This document shows, piece after piece, positions 16,382 through 23,517 of a DNA stretch of 33,300 nucleotides (within the stretch, counting starts at the first letter, position 1; every line of letters starts with the position of its first letter). Source of the DNA: Bacteroidales bacterium UBA1216 (GTDB lineage: Bacteria > Bacteroidota > Bacteroidia > Bacteroidales > Paludibacteraceae). The notes under the pieces are model-generated. The model searched no databases. It had not been told where the DNA came from and saw nothing but the letters and a program-made list of their open reading frames with translations. A program made the position numbers and the translations under genes. Location: the NCBI GenBank assembly GCA_002309255.1, contig DBXI01000023.1, positions 223 to 33,522 on the forward strand, in the 5' to 3' direction.

Positions 16382-16675
16382 TTACTCTTGCTCGCCGAGC
16401 TTGTAGCAAGCCTCCTCGTCAGCTGCAGATGCCGGCTTGTAGGAATATGTTCCAACCGGAGTCAGCTTCTGTGCCTCTTGAAGAACCTGTGCAACCTCTC
16501 TCTCAGTACCCCATAAGTAGTTGGTAGCTGTTACACCGGCATAAGTCCAAGTCCAAGACCAGCACCTGTTAATGGTGTTGTCCAATGTGTTAATGTCAAC
16601 GTCCTTAGCATTCTTGCTGCAAGCTGAGAACATCAGCGTCATAGCTGCGATAGCTACAAAAAGAATTTTCTTCAT
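16382..16675 (-). CDS. Small lipoprotein of unknown function
   Basis: A 97-residue protein with an N-terminal signal peptide and lipobox FSAC (Cys 19), hence predicted lipid-anchored in the periplasm or outer membrane. The mature part is short and has an aromatic cluster (CWSWTWTYAGVTATNYLW, near residues 38-55), then an amphipathic helix and a polar tail. I do not recognise a family. It has its own strong promoter (16712-16742) and a clear terminator (16333-16356), so it is a genuine single-gene transcript, divergent from ftsK. The predicted 5' UTR is about 30 nt. A second Cys (residue 37) and a third near the end (residue 90) could pair; this is speculation. Confidence 0.85.
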   Translation of the reverse strand: MKKILFVAIAAMTLMFSACSKNAKDVDINTLDNTINRCWSWTWTYAGVTATNYLWGTEREVAQVLQEAQKLTPVGTYSYKPASAADEEACYKLGEQE

Positions 16676-16711
16676 AGATCTATGATTTTTTATTTATGTT
16701 AATTAACGATG

Positions 16712-16742
16712 CAAAGATACAAAATAATTTGCATAAATGCAA
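16712..16742 (-). promoter_or_regulatory. Promoter of the small lipoprotein gene
   Basis: The minus strand reads TTGCATTT (-33, from 16742), a 20-bp gap, then TATCTTTG (-7, 16719-16712). Its start lies about 30 nt before the ATG. Confidence 0.8.
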
Positions 16743-16779
16743 ATATTTGCGCAAAAAATGTATGTTTTTTTGAAAAAAT

Positions 16780-16810
16780 TTGCAAATATGGCTTTTTTTT
16801 TGTATCTTTG
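16780..16810 (+). promoter_or_regulatory. Promoter of ftsK
   Basis: TTGCAAAT (-33, from 16780), a T9 tract in a 20-bp gap, then TATCTTTG (-7, 16803-16810). Predicted start near 16817, about 24 nt before the ATG. It is back-to-back with the lipoprotein promoter; the -33 boxes are about 37 bp apart. Confidence 0.8.
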
Positions 16811-16840
16811 TGACGGATTATTATACGTATAACTATATTT

Positions 16841-19423
16841 ATGGCAAAACGACCTTCAAAAGCCCGCAATGAGTCGGGCGACAAGTTCATAGAATCGTTG
16901 GGAACAACGCAAAAATCCTTTGGCGAGTATGTCGGTCAAGTTAAGACAGGGGTACAGAGCGAGCAGTTCCGCGTGATATGCGCTATCCTGCTGTCGCTGT
17001 TCACGTTGTATCTAACGATAGCGTTTGTGAGTTTCTTCTTTACGGGTGTGGCTGATTTCTCTATTCTGGAGATGAGCAGAGCGGAGCGTGCCGCTAACAG
17101 GCTGGAGATCCAGAACTGGATGGGTCTGCCGGGTGCTGCGCTGATCTTCCTGCTGGTGCACCGTTCATTTGGTTTGGCTAGTGTAGCGCTGTTGGCGCTG
17201 ATGGGGGCATGCTCGCTCAGGTTGTTCCACATCGGTCAATTCAAGTTGATGAAGTTCACCTACTGCGCGGTGTTCTGGCTGTTGTATGGTGCTATTGTGT
17301 TAGGTTATATCGATTACCTGATCGGCAAGCCGCTGTTCTTCCTGCTGGGCGGTGCGCTCGGTGAGGTGGTGACGCTGTGGGCAGTGTCGTACGTGAGGGT
17401 CATCGGCTGGCTGTTCACCCTGCTGGCAGTGGGAGTGATCTTCTTCATATGCGTGGACAAGAACACTATCCCGTTCTTGAAACGCATCGCGCGCTGGGCG
17501 CAAGGGCTGTTCAAGAAGAAAGAGAGTGAGCAGGACAGTGTGGAGGTGACGGACGAGCGGGGTGACATGGATAAGCCGGAGGAGACCGTGGGCACTGAGA
17601 ACTCCATCGAGCTGACGATCACCGGTAAGGATGAGGAGGAGCCAAAACAAGAGGAAGGAGCATCGCTTACGCTGGAGATAGTGGATAATAGCGAACAGGA
17701 AACTCCGGAGAATACAGAGGATCTGGATAATCCTGAAAATCAAGATGATATAGAAAAACCGGAGAAATCGGAGAAACTGGATGCGCCTGCTGATCCGGAC
17801 TTGGAGATAGCCGATGTGAACGAAGTGGAGCTTGCCGAGGATTCGCCCGAAGCGCTGCTGAAGAAGTACGGCGAGTATGATCCACGGAAAGAGCTGGAGT
17901 TTTTCCAGTTTCCGGCGTTGGATCTGCTGAAGGTCTATCCGAATGAGACCTCTCCCGTGATCGACCAGCAAGAGCAGCAGAACAACGCAGACCGCATTGT
18001 GACCGCGCTACGTAACTTCGGCGTGGAGATCGATAGCATAAAAGCTACCGTTGGCCCAACGGTCACCTTGTATGAGGTTAAGCCGAAGGCCGGCGTGAAG
18101 ATTGCGCGCATACAGTCGCTGGAGAGTGATATCATGCTATCGCTTGCCGCCAAGGGAATACGAATCATTGCGCCGATGCCGGGCAAGGGAACAGTGGGTA
18201 TAGAGGTGCCGAACGAGAAACCTCAGACGGTAAGTATGCACTCGGTGATAGCGTCGAAGAACTTCCAGGAGGAGAAGAAGATGCGTCTTCCGATAGCCAT
18301 GGGACGAACGATCACGAATGATATCTTTATGTTCGACCTGGCCAAGACCCCTCACCTGCTGGTAGCCGGTGCGACAGGTCAAGGTAAATCCGTAGCCATC
18401 AACGCCATCATCACCTCGCTGCTGTATAAGAAGCATCCTGCAGAACTGAAGATGGTGCTGGTTGACCCGAAGATGGTTGAGTTTGCGCCGTATAAGCCGT
18501 TGCTGCGGCACTACCTGGCAGCGATGCCTGATGTGGATGAGAACCAAGTGGTGATAACGGATTGCGACAAGGTGATCAATACGCTGAACTCGCTGGTGAT
18601 CGAGATGGAGAACCGCTATAAACTGCTGATGGATGCCGGTGTGCGTAACCTGGAGGATTATAACGACAAGTTCATCCATCGTCGTCTGAATCCGGACAAG
18701 GTGGTGGATGGCGCGCTGCACCACCAGTTCCTGCCGTATATAGTGATCGTGATCGACGAGTACGGCGATTTTATCATGCAGGCGGGCAAGCAGGTGGAGA
18801 CACCTATTGCGCGTATCACGCAGAAGGCGCGCGCCGTAGGAATGCACATGATCCTGGCTACCCAACGTCCGTCGGTGAACATTGTGACCGGTGTGATCAA
18901 GGCAAATATCCCGACGCGTATCGCGCTGCGTACGCAATCGGTGATCGACTCGCGCACGGTGCTGGATGCCAAGGGTGCAGAGCAGCTGATTGGTCGCGGT
19001 GATATGCTATATGCCGGCAATGGCGACCTGACGCGTATCCAGTGCGCGTTTGTGGATACGCCGGAGGTGGATGCTATCGTTGATCATATCAAGGCGCAGC
19101 AGCACTACTTTGAGCCATATCAGTTGCCGGAGTATATACCAGAGGGTGCTGAGGGCGAAGCGCTGGCACCGGGTAGCGTAGATATGAAGCGTCTGGATCC
19201 GATGTTCGGCGATGTGGCTCGCTATGTGGTGAACAAACAGGAGGGATCGACCTCGCGTCTGCAACGTGCGTTTGAGATCGGTTACAACCGCGCCGGCAAG
19301 CTTAGCGACCAGCTGGAGGCAGCCGGTATCGTTGGCCCAAACAAAGGGCCTAAAGGACGTGACGTGCTGATACAGGATCCAAACCAACTGGAAGCCCTAC
19401 TTACCGAACTCGGAGTAGGGTAA
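16841..19423 (+). CDS. ftsK: FtsK/SpoIIIE-type DNA translocase
   Basis: FtsK anchors at the division septum and pumps chromosomal DNA to allow dimer resolution and segregation. The 860 residues contain about four N-terminal membrane segments (residues ~45-215), a long acidic Glu/Asp/Pro linker (~225-345), the motor (alpha and beta domains) with Walker A GATGQGKS near 508-515 and Walker B VIVIDEYGDF near 633-642, and a C-terminal gamma winged-helix region (LQRAFEIGYNRAGKLSDQLE) that reads KOPS-like sites. The start ATG at 16841 fits the promoter. The linker is short compared with the proteobacterial FtsK. The transcript appears to end at a hairpin that lies within the last codons of the convergent barrel gene. 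Confidence 0.96.
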   Translation: MAKRPSKARNESGDKFIESLGTTQKSFGEYVGQVKTGVQSEQFRVICAILLSLFTLYLTIAFVSFFFTGVADFSILEMSRAERAANRLEIQNWMGLPGAALIFLLVHRSFGLASVALLALMGACSLRLFHIGQFKLMKFTYCAVFWLLYGAIVLGYIDYLIGKPLFFLLGGALGEVVTLWAVSYVRVIGWLFTLLAVGVIFFICVDKNTIPFLKRIARWAQGLFKKKESEQDSVEVTDERGDMDKPEETVGTENSIELTITGKDEEEPKQEEGASLTLEIVDNSEQETPENTEDLDNPENQDDIEKPEKSEKLDAPADPDLEIADVNEVELAEDSPEALLKKYGEYDPRKELEFFQFPALDLLKVYPNETSPVIDQQEQQNNADRIVTALRNFGVEIDSIKATVGPTVTLYEVKPKAGVKIARIQSLESDIMLSLAAKGIRIIAPMPGKGTVGIEVPNEKPQTVSMHSVIASKNFQEEKKMRLPIAMGRTITNDIFMFDLAKTPHLLVAGATGQGKSVAINAIITSLLYKKHPAELKMVLVDPKMVEFAPYKPLLRHYLAAMPDVDENQVVITDCDKVINTLNSLVIEMENRYKLLMDAGVRNLEDYNDKFIHRRLNPDKVVDGALHHQFLPYIVIVIDEYGDFIMQAGKQVETPIARITQKARAVGMHMILATQRPSVNIVTGVIKANIPTRIALRTQSVIDSRTVLDAKGAEQLIGRGDMLYAGNGDLTRIQCAFVDTPEVDAIVDHIKAQQHYFEPYQLPEYIPEGAEGEALAPGSVDMKRLDPMFGDVARYVVNKQEGSTSRLQRAFEIGYNRAGKLSDQLEAAGIVGPNKGPKGRDVLIQDPNQLEALLTELGVG

Positions 19424-19462
19424 ATAGGGCTTGCGCATTGACCTGCAAAAGGTCGGATAGAG

Positions 19463-19494
19463 ATGGGGTACTTAGAATAGGTACCCCATTTTTA
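19463..19494 (+). terminator. Terminator of ftsK overlapping the end of the opposing gene
   Basis: A 9-bp perfect stem (ATGGGGTAC at 19463-19471 paired with 19481-19489) encloses a 9-nt loop and is followed on the plus strand by five T. The right arm and loop are also the last codons (MGYLF, stop) of the minus-strand barrel gene. Confidence 0.75.
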
Positions 19495-20971
19495 CGTAGA
19501 AGTTCGCCCACTTCTGGTTGTCCTGCTTATTAAGGGGCATGCCCCAGTCAGCGCTGAGCACGAAGTTCTCGTTCATACCGATCTTCAGTCCCAAGCCGGC
19601 CGTCATGTGCGGCATGTAGATGTCCTTTGGGTTGGTGGAGAAGAACTGGCTATAGTCATCGCCGGCGGCTGTTACGCTCTGCTGCAGGGTGGTGTATGTG
19701 CCACCGGTGTGCATGGTAACCAGGTCGTCCAGGTCGTAGGGCTGCGTGATCATACCGAGGTCGAAGAACGGGTTGAGACCGATGAAAAAGTGCTGGCGTC
19801 CGATGTCGAAGTTCACCACGCGGAAGCGGAATTCGACGTTAGCGTAGAGGAAGCCGTTGGCGAGGATGCGGTTGGCCATCATACCGCGGACACTGTTGCC
19901 GCCGCCTAATCCTTCGTAATAAACGCGCTGGATGAACAGGGTGTTCATGTAGTTGTTCATGTAGAACGGCGAGCGACCGGCAATATTGTTCTGGACACCC
20001 ACACGATAGGCGAAGGTGATACGGTTGATGCCGTTCTTGTCGGTGAAGCATGGAATGTAGTGGCGGAAGGTGGCATTGAACTGCAGGTGGTTGTATCCGG
20101 CAGCAGCCTGCTGACCATAGGCGGCATTGAAGGCGGCAGAGTAGGTGAAGAACGCGTCGGCATAGATACCGCTGTTGGGGCCCTGGCGTTTGTCGCGGGT
20201 GTCGTATGTTATACCGCCACGTAGGTAGGGATGCCAGCCGCCGTTGGCTTCATCCGCACCAATCAGTCCCCACTGCTTGTACTTCTCGTACAGCCCATCC
20301 ACACTGGGATCAAGGGGCTTCTGTGCATAGTGCGGAAGCGATGGATCGTAGGTGCTCTTACCATTGAGCATGTTGATGTCGCAATCGTTGATCAGATAAC
20401 CTAGCACACCTAAACCGGCGTTCCACTTCAAGCCTTTGTAGATAGTGCCCTCTATATCGCCCGCCACGCGTATAAGATCGCGCTTGTACTTATAGAATAC
20501 GCGCGAGAGGTAGGCGGTGGTGTCGGCCATCTTGCCGGGGTTCTTGTTCCACTGATGCCAGCTGTAGTTGTAGCGCGACTGAAAACCGTTGAAACCGTAG
20601 AAGTCGCACATAGCGTCGGGCAGGTAGGTGGCATCGAGAGTCAACCGGTAACCGGGGATGAGATATTTCGAGTCGTAGTTGAAGCGGAAGATACCATGGT
20701 GCTTGGTGGTGTAGGCCGCCTCGAGGTAGAGGGAGTGGATGTACTCAGGGTACTGGCTTCCGTCACCATAATAGTAAACGTTGGTGAGCACGCCGCCCTG
20801 AAAACCGTAGTCGGCATCATAGGCAACCGATGGCAGGATACCGAAGTTCCAACCGGTCTTGATCTTACGTCCCAGGCTGTCCACCTCCTGGGGCTTGGGC
20901 TGACGCTTGGCGGATGCATTCGCCGCCAGCAGCAATACTGCTGCTATAAGACAAAATATACGTTTCATCAA
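19472..20971 (-). CDS. Omp85/BamA-TamA-like outer-membrane barrel protein
   Basis: A 499-residue outer-membrane protein with a signal peptide ending ANASA. The barrel has Omp85 hallmarks: a GGITYDTRD strand near residue 252 and a GGNSVRGM loop near residue 355-362, matching the conserved VRG motif of the long L6 loop; it ends in an aromatic Phe (KMGYLF). No POTRA domains are visible: the barrel starts soon after the signal, which sets it apart from BamA and suits short BamA/TamA relatives of the surface-antigen family. Function, whether insertion of barrel proteins, export or lipid-related, is unknown. It lies 27 bp after the DUF819 gene, so both may be transcribed together. Start choice between MM at 20971 and 20968 is immaterial. 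Confidence 0.8.
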   Translation of the reverse strand: MMKRIFCLIAAVLLLAANASAKRQPKPQEVDSLGRKIKTGWNFGILPSVAYDADYGFQGGVLTNVYYYGDGSQYPEYIHSLYLEAAYTTKHHGIFRFNYDSKYLIPGYRLTLDATYLPDAMCDFYGFNGFQSRYNYSWHQWNKNPGKMADTTAYLSRVFYKYKRDLIRVAGDIEGTIYKGLKWNAGLGVLGYLINDCDINMLNGKSTYDPSLPHYAQKPLDPSVDGLYEKYKQWGLIGADEANGGWHPYLRGGITYDTRDKRQGPNSGIYADAFFTYSAAFNAAYGQQAAAGYNHLQFNATFRHYIPCFTDKNGINRITFAYRVGVQNNIAGRSPFYMNNYMNTLFIQRVYYEGLGGGNSVRGMMANRILANGFLYANVEFRFRVVNFDIGRQHFFIGLNPFFDLGMITQPYDLDDLVTMHTGGTYTTLQQSVTAAGDDYSQFFSTNPKDIYMPHMTAGLGLKIGMNENFVLSADWGMPLNKQDNQKWANFYVKMGYLF

Positions 20972-20998
20972 TTAATTCAAAAAACTATAAATTATTAA

Positions 20999-22171
20999 CT
21001 ATTTCAGTATGAACGCTATCGCCACGCCAAGATATGTACCTAACGCATAGCCTACTAGGCCAATCACTATACCTGAGATTAGTACTTTCTTGTTCTTCAT
21101 AGCTCCCACTACGGGAGGCACGAAAGGCGGCGAGCACAGCAGAGCTATTTGACTCACGCAGAACAGATCGCCGCTTACTTTGGCAATACGGCAGAAGATC
21201 AGGTGCAGTCCGGCTGCCACGATCATCACCCATGCTACGAACAGACCGATCATCAGCGAGCCGCCGTTCACGCTGTGGATATCGAACAGCGAAGCTACGA
21301 TGACGGAGAAGATTAAGATAAAGAACATACCGAGCTCAAATGTCTTGGGCAGCTCGCGCACTTTCTTGAAGAACGACGCGATGATCGATAGGGTGGTAAT
21401 CGTCAGGATAACGACCAGTTCGTTGAGCGTGCCGGTCAGCAGTAGCGCCAAACCTGCGCCTATGGCTAAGAATAACACGCTCAGCCCCAAGCCGGTGAAC
21501 ATGCCACCTACGTTCCGGCGGGCGAACATCCCGCGGTAGTTCTCCACATCCTTGGTCTCAACAGCCTCATCGGTGCGTCCCTTGCGCGTCACATCCTCGT
21601 AGGGGAGAATCTTGCGAAACACCTTGTATCCGCCGCCGATGATGAAGAAGATGTACGGGGTGGTCAACACCATCTCAAATGCCAAAACGATAGCCATCAG
21701 CGTTTTATCCACGCCCAGCGAGGCGCCCAGTGCGTTGAAGTTCATCGTGCCGCCGGTGTAGATGCCGGCCATCATCGCCGCTACCTTGTTGAACTCCGGT
21801 ATGTCGGATGTGCGGAAGATGAAGTATCCGCTCACCACAGCCGTCAGTACGGCCAGCAGACCGCCCACGAGCGACCAGATGGTTTTGGGTAGGGCTTTGG
21901 TCCAGAGGCGGAAATCGCAGTTGAAGAGCATCAGCGGGATGGCCAGCGGGACTGCTACCGACATGATTGTTGACTGCAGTTTGCCGAAGGTGAGGGCTGC
22001 TTGCGTGCCGGCTTCGAAATGTACAAAGCCAGTCAGTGCAAAGATGATACCTACAGCGTAGGCGGCTACCACGGTGCCAATCTTCTGCATCCACGTCCAG
22101 CGCTTGAAGCACTCGATGATCAGCACCGGCACCAGCACATACAGTGCAATGATTACATAAACTCGTATCAT
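20999..22171 (-). CDS. DUF819 family integral membrane protein
   Basis: A 390-residue, very hydrophobic protein with about ten membrane segments. It resembles the DUF819 (YjcL-type) family, some members of which are treated as possible transporters. Conserved-looking features are a GGTMNFNALGASLGVD stretch near the middle and GIVIGLVGYALGTYLG near the end, which suggest two related halves. The substrate is unknown. The gene follows the acyltransferase gene by 31 bp and precedes the barrel gene by 27 bp; all run on the minus strand and may form one transcript. No promoter boxes are visible directly upstream, which agrees with that. Confidence 0.75.
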   Translation of the reverse strand: MIRVYVIIALYVLVPVLIIECFKRWTWMQKIGTVVAAYAVGIIFALTGFVHFEAGTQAALTFGKLQSTIMSVAVPLAIPLMLFNCDFRLWTKALPKTIWSLVGGLLAVLTAVVSGYFIFRTSDIPEFNKVAAMMAGIYTGGTMNFNALGASLGVDKTLMAIVLAFEMVLTTPYIFFIIGGGYKVFRKILPYEDVTRKGRTDEAVETKDVENYRGMFARRNVGGMFTGLGLSVLFLAIGAGLALLLTGTLNELVVILTITTLSIIASFFKKVRELPKTFELGMFFILIFSVIVASLFDIHSVNGGSLMIGLFVAWVMIVAAGLHLIFCRIAKVSGDLFCVSQIALLCSPPFVPPVVGAMKNKKVLISGIVIGLVGYALGTYLGVAIAFILK

Positions 22172-22196
22172 ATTTTACTTTTTACAATTAACCAAT

Positions 22197-22245
22197 TCCC
22201 TTTCAGTTATCCCCTTTTAATTTTCCCCTTTCACTTCTCAATATC
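22197..22245. repeat. Heptamer array at the 3' end of the PlsC-like gene
   Basis: Seven phased 7-bp units with CCCCTTT or TCCCTTT alternating with A/T-rich units such as TAATTTT and CAGTTAT, giving a 14-bp super-period. The array spans the last codons and stop of the gene and fades into the gap before the DUF819 gene. It is the complement type of the array at 14591. Confidence 0.8.
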
Positions 22246-23231
22246 CTTACCTGGTACACATATTCCTGCAGGAAGATCCAGAAGGGTAAAGTGATGAACA
22301 GCGTCGCCGGAATGAATAGCAGCTGCCAGACGTACTGCACGGAGTTGTGGAATGCGGGATCCTTCACGCTCCAGCGGATGATCAGCCACACTGCCCACAG
22401 CGGGATTGTCAGTGCTAGGCTCACCAGGAACAACGGCGAGAGCAGGATGAGTATGATGAATAGCAGCCAGTGTGGTAGCCTGTGCTCCTTGAAGCGGAAG
22501 GGTGCAGGCGGGTTAGCGCGCAGCTTGGCGAAGTTCTCCTCGTAGTGCTCATCATCGGGCACCCAAAGGATCTGCTCGCGCATGCGTTGCGTGAGCTCCT
22601 CGCGTAGCGCCAGGATCAGTTGCGGGCGCTCCAGATCGCTGTGCTCAGCCACGAACTGCGTCACGTTGATCGGCTTGCCGATGTTCACTGTCAGGTCGTT
22701 CCAGAGGTGGTAGTAGTCGCCGTACTCCAAGCCTACGGGCAGTATGTAGATCGGTCTCTCTTTGCCAAACTCATCGTTGGCGCGTAGTGCGATGCGGAAG
22801 ATCCCTTTGCTGAGCGGCAGTAGCGAGTGCATCGGCCGATGCCTGCCTTCCGGCAAGATGCAGAACGGTACGCCGTCGTGAAGGGTCTCGACTGCCTTGT
22901 CCATAGTCTCGTCGTTGTGGCGCACTTCATCCACGCCGTCGCGCATGCGTCGGATGGGCATGATCTTCAGCCAAGTCAGCAGCCTGGCCAGGCGAGGCTT
23001 GCGGAAGATATCCGCACGTGCTACAAACACCTTACGCGAACCATCGATGCCCAATATAGCCATTGCATCGCACAGGGCGTTCGTGTGGTTCGGAGCAAAA
23101 ATCACCGCACCGTCAGTGGGAACGTTCTCACGCCCTACATAGCGGATATGGCGGTAGGAGCGCCGGAACATCCAGTCAACATACGGGCGAAGGAAAGCGT
23201 ATAGCTTGTTCTTATCTTGAATTTGTGCCAT
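22203..23231 (-). CDS. PlsC-like 1-acyl-glycerol-3-phosphate acyltransferase
   Basis: A 342-residue acyltransferase of the PlsC family, which acylates glycerol phosphate or lyso-phosphatidate in phospholipid synthesis at the inner membrane. Motif I is NHTNALCD, in which His and Asp are five residues apart instead of the usual four; this variant is frequent in Bacteroidota homologues (NHxNALMD). Motif III reads LPEGRHR. The C-terminal third has two long membrane segments. The frame extends upstream to 23360, but the promoter (23270-23300) lies inside it and the ATG at 23231 precedes a normal N-terminus. The C-terminal tail (ERGKLKGDN) and stop codon are built from a 7-bp repeat, suggesting recent tail change. 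It may be co-transcribed with the two downstream genes. Confidence 0.88.
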   Translation of the reverse strand: MAQIQDKNKLYAFLRPYVDWMFRRSYRHIRYVGRENVPTDGAVIFAPNHTNALCDAMAILGIDGSRKVFVARADIFRKPRLARLLTWLKIMPIRRMRDGVDEVRHNDETMDKAVETLHDGVPFCILPEGRHRPMHSLLPLSKGIFRIALRANDEFGKERPIYILPVGLEYGDYYHLWNDLTVNIGKPINVTQFVAEHSDLERPQLILALREELTQRMREQILWVPDDEHYEENFAKLRANPPAPFRFKEHRLPHWLLFIILILLSPLFLVSLALTIPLWAVWLIIRWSVKDPAFHNSVQYVWQLLFIPATLFITLPFWIFLQEYVYQVRILRSERGKLKGDN

Positions 23232-23269
23232 GTATTTGACTATTCGTTTGCTTAAACACAAAAAGCGCA

Positions 23270-23300
23270 CAAAGATACAAAAAAAAAATCGAATATGCAA
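23270..23300 (-). promoter_or_regulatory. Promoter of the PlsC-like gene
   Basis: The minus strand reads TTGCATAT (-33, from 23300), a T10 tract in a 20-bp gap, then TATCTTTG (-7, 23277-23270). Start near 23263, about 32 nt before the ATG. It settles the start codon of the gene. Confidence 0.8.
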
Positions 23301-23360
23301 ATTTTTCAACATAATTGTTGAATATTCGTCTATTTTGTCAACCGACATGTCATAATACAC

Positions 23361-23390
23361 GAAAAGCGGAAGTCGAAACTTCCGCTTTTC
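23361..23390 (-). terminator. Terminator hairpin after the tRNA
   Basis: A 13-bp perfect stem with a 4-nt loop that reads TTCG on the minus strand, a very stable tetraloop. The stem ends in CTTTTC and begins two bases after the tRNA discriminator. It separates the tRNA from the PlsC promoter. Confidence 0.8.
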
Positions 23391-23392
23391 CG

Positions 23393-23467
23393 TGGTCCCA
23401 CTAGGGCTTGAACCTAGGACCCCCTGATTATGAGTCAGGTGCTACTAACCAACTGAGCTATGAGACC
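23393..23467 (-). tRNA. tRNA with CAU anticodon (Met elongator, or Ile2)
   Basis: A 75-nt cloverleaf on the minus strand: acceptor GGTCTCA paired with TGGGACC (one G-T pair), a D-arm with a 3-bp GCT/AGC core, anticodon stem CCTGA/TCAGG with loop CTCATAA, T-stem CTAGG/CCTAG with loop TTCAAGC, and discriminator A. The anticodon is CAU. The loop fits both elongator Met and the lysidine-modified Ile2; I favour Met. The 3' CCA is not encoded. No own promoter is visible in the 50 bp upstream, so it may come from the preceding gene's transcript. Confidence 0.92.
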
Positions 23468-23473
23468 TCCCCA

Positions 23474-23501
23474 CGCAAAAACCTTGGCAGGTTCTTTTGC
23501 G
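23474..23501 (-). terminator. Hairpin between the barrel-LysM gene and the tRNA
   Basis: The stem pairs CGCAAAA (23474-23480) with TTTTGCG (23495-23501), plus ACCT/AGGT inside a 2-nt bulge and a TGGC loop. No U tract follows on the minus strand, so it may be a weak terminator or a processing site before the tRNA. Confidence 0.45.
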
Positions 23502-23517
23502 AGTATTTCAATGAACT

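Noticed and set aside
16183..16455. Minus-strand frame across the 11-bp array.
   Set aside because: It is translated repeat with no promoter or homology, and overlaps the lipoprotein gene.
23468..23517. A promoter for the tRNA between it and the barrel-LysM gene.
   Set aside because: The only candidate box (GGTTTTTG) deviates from TAnnTTTG and no -33 box sits at 20 bp.
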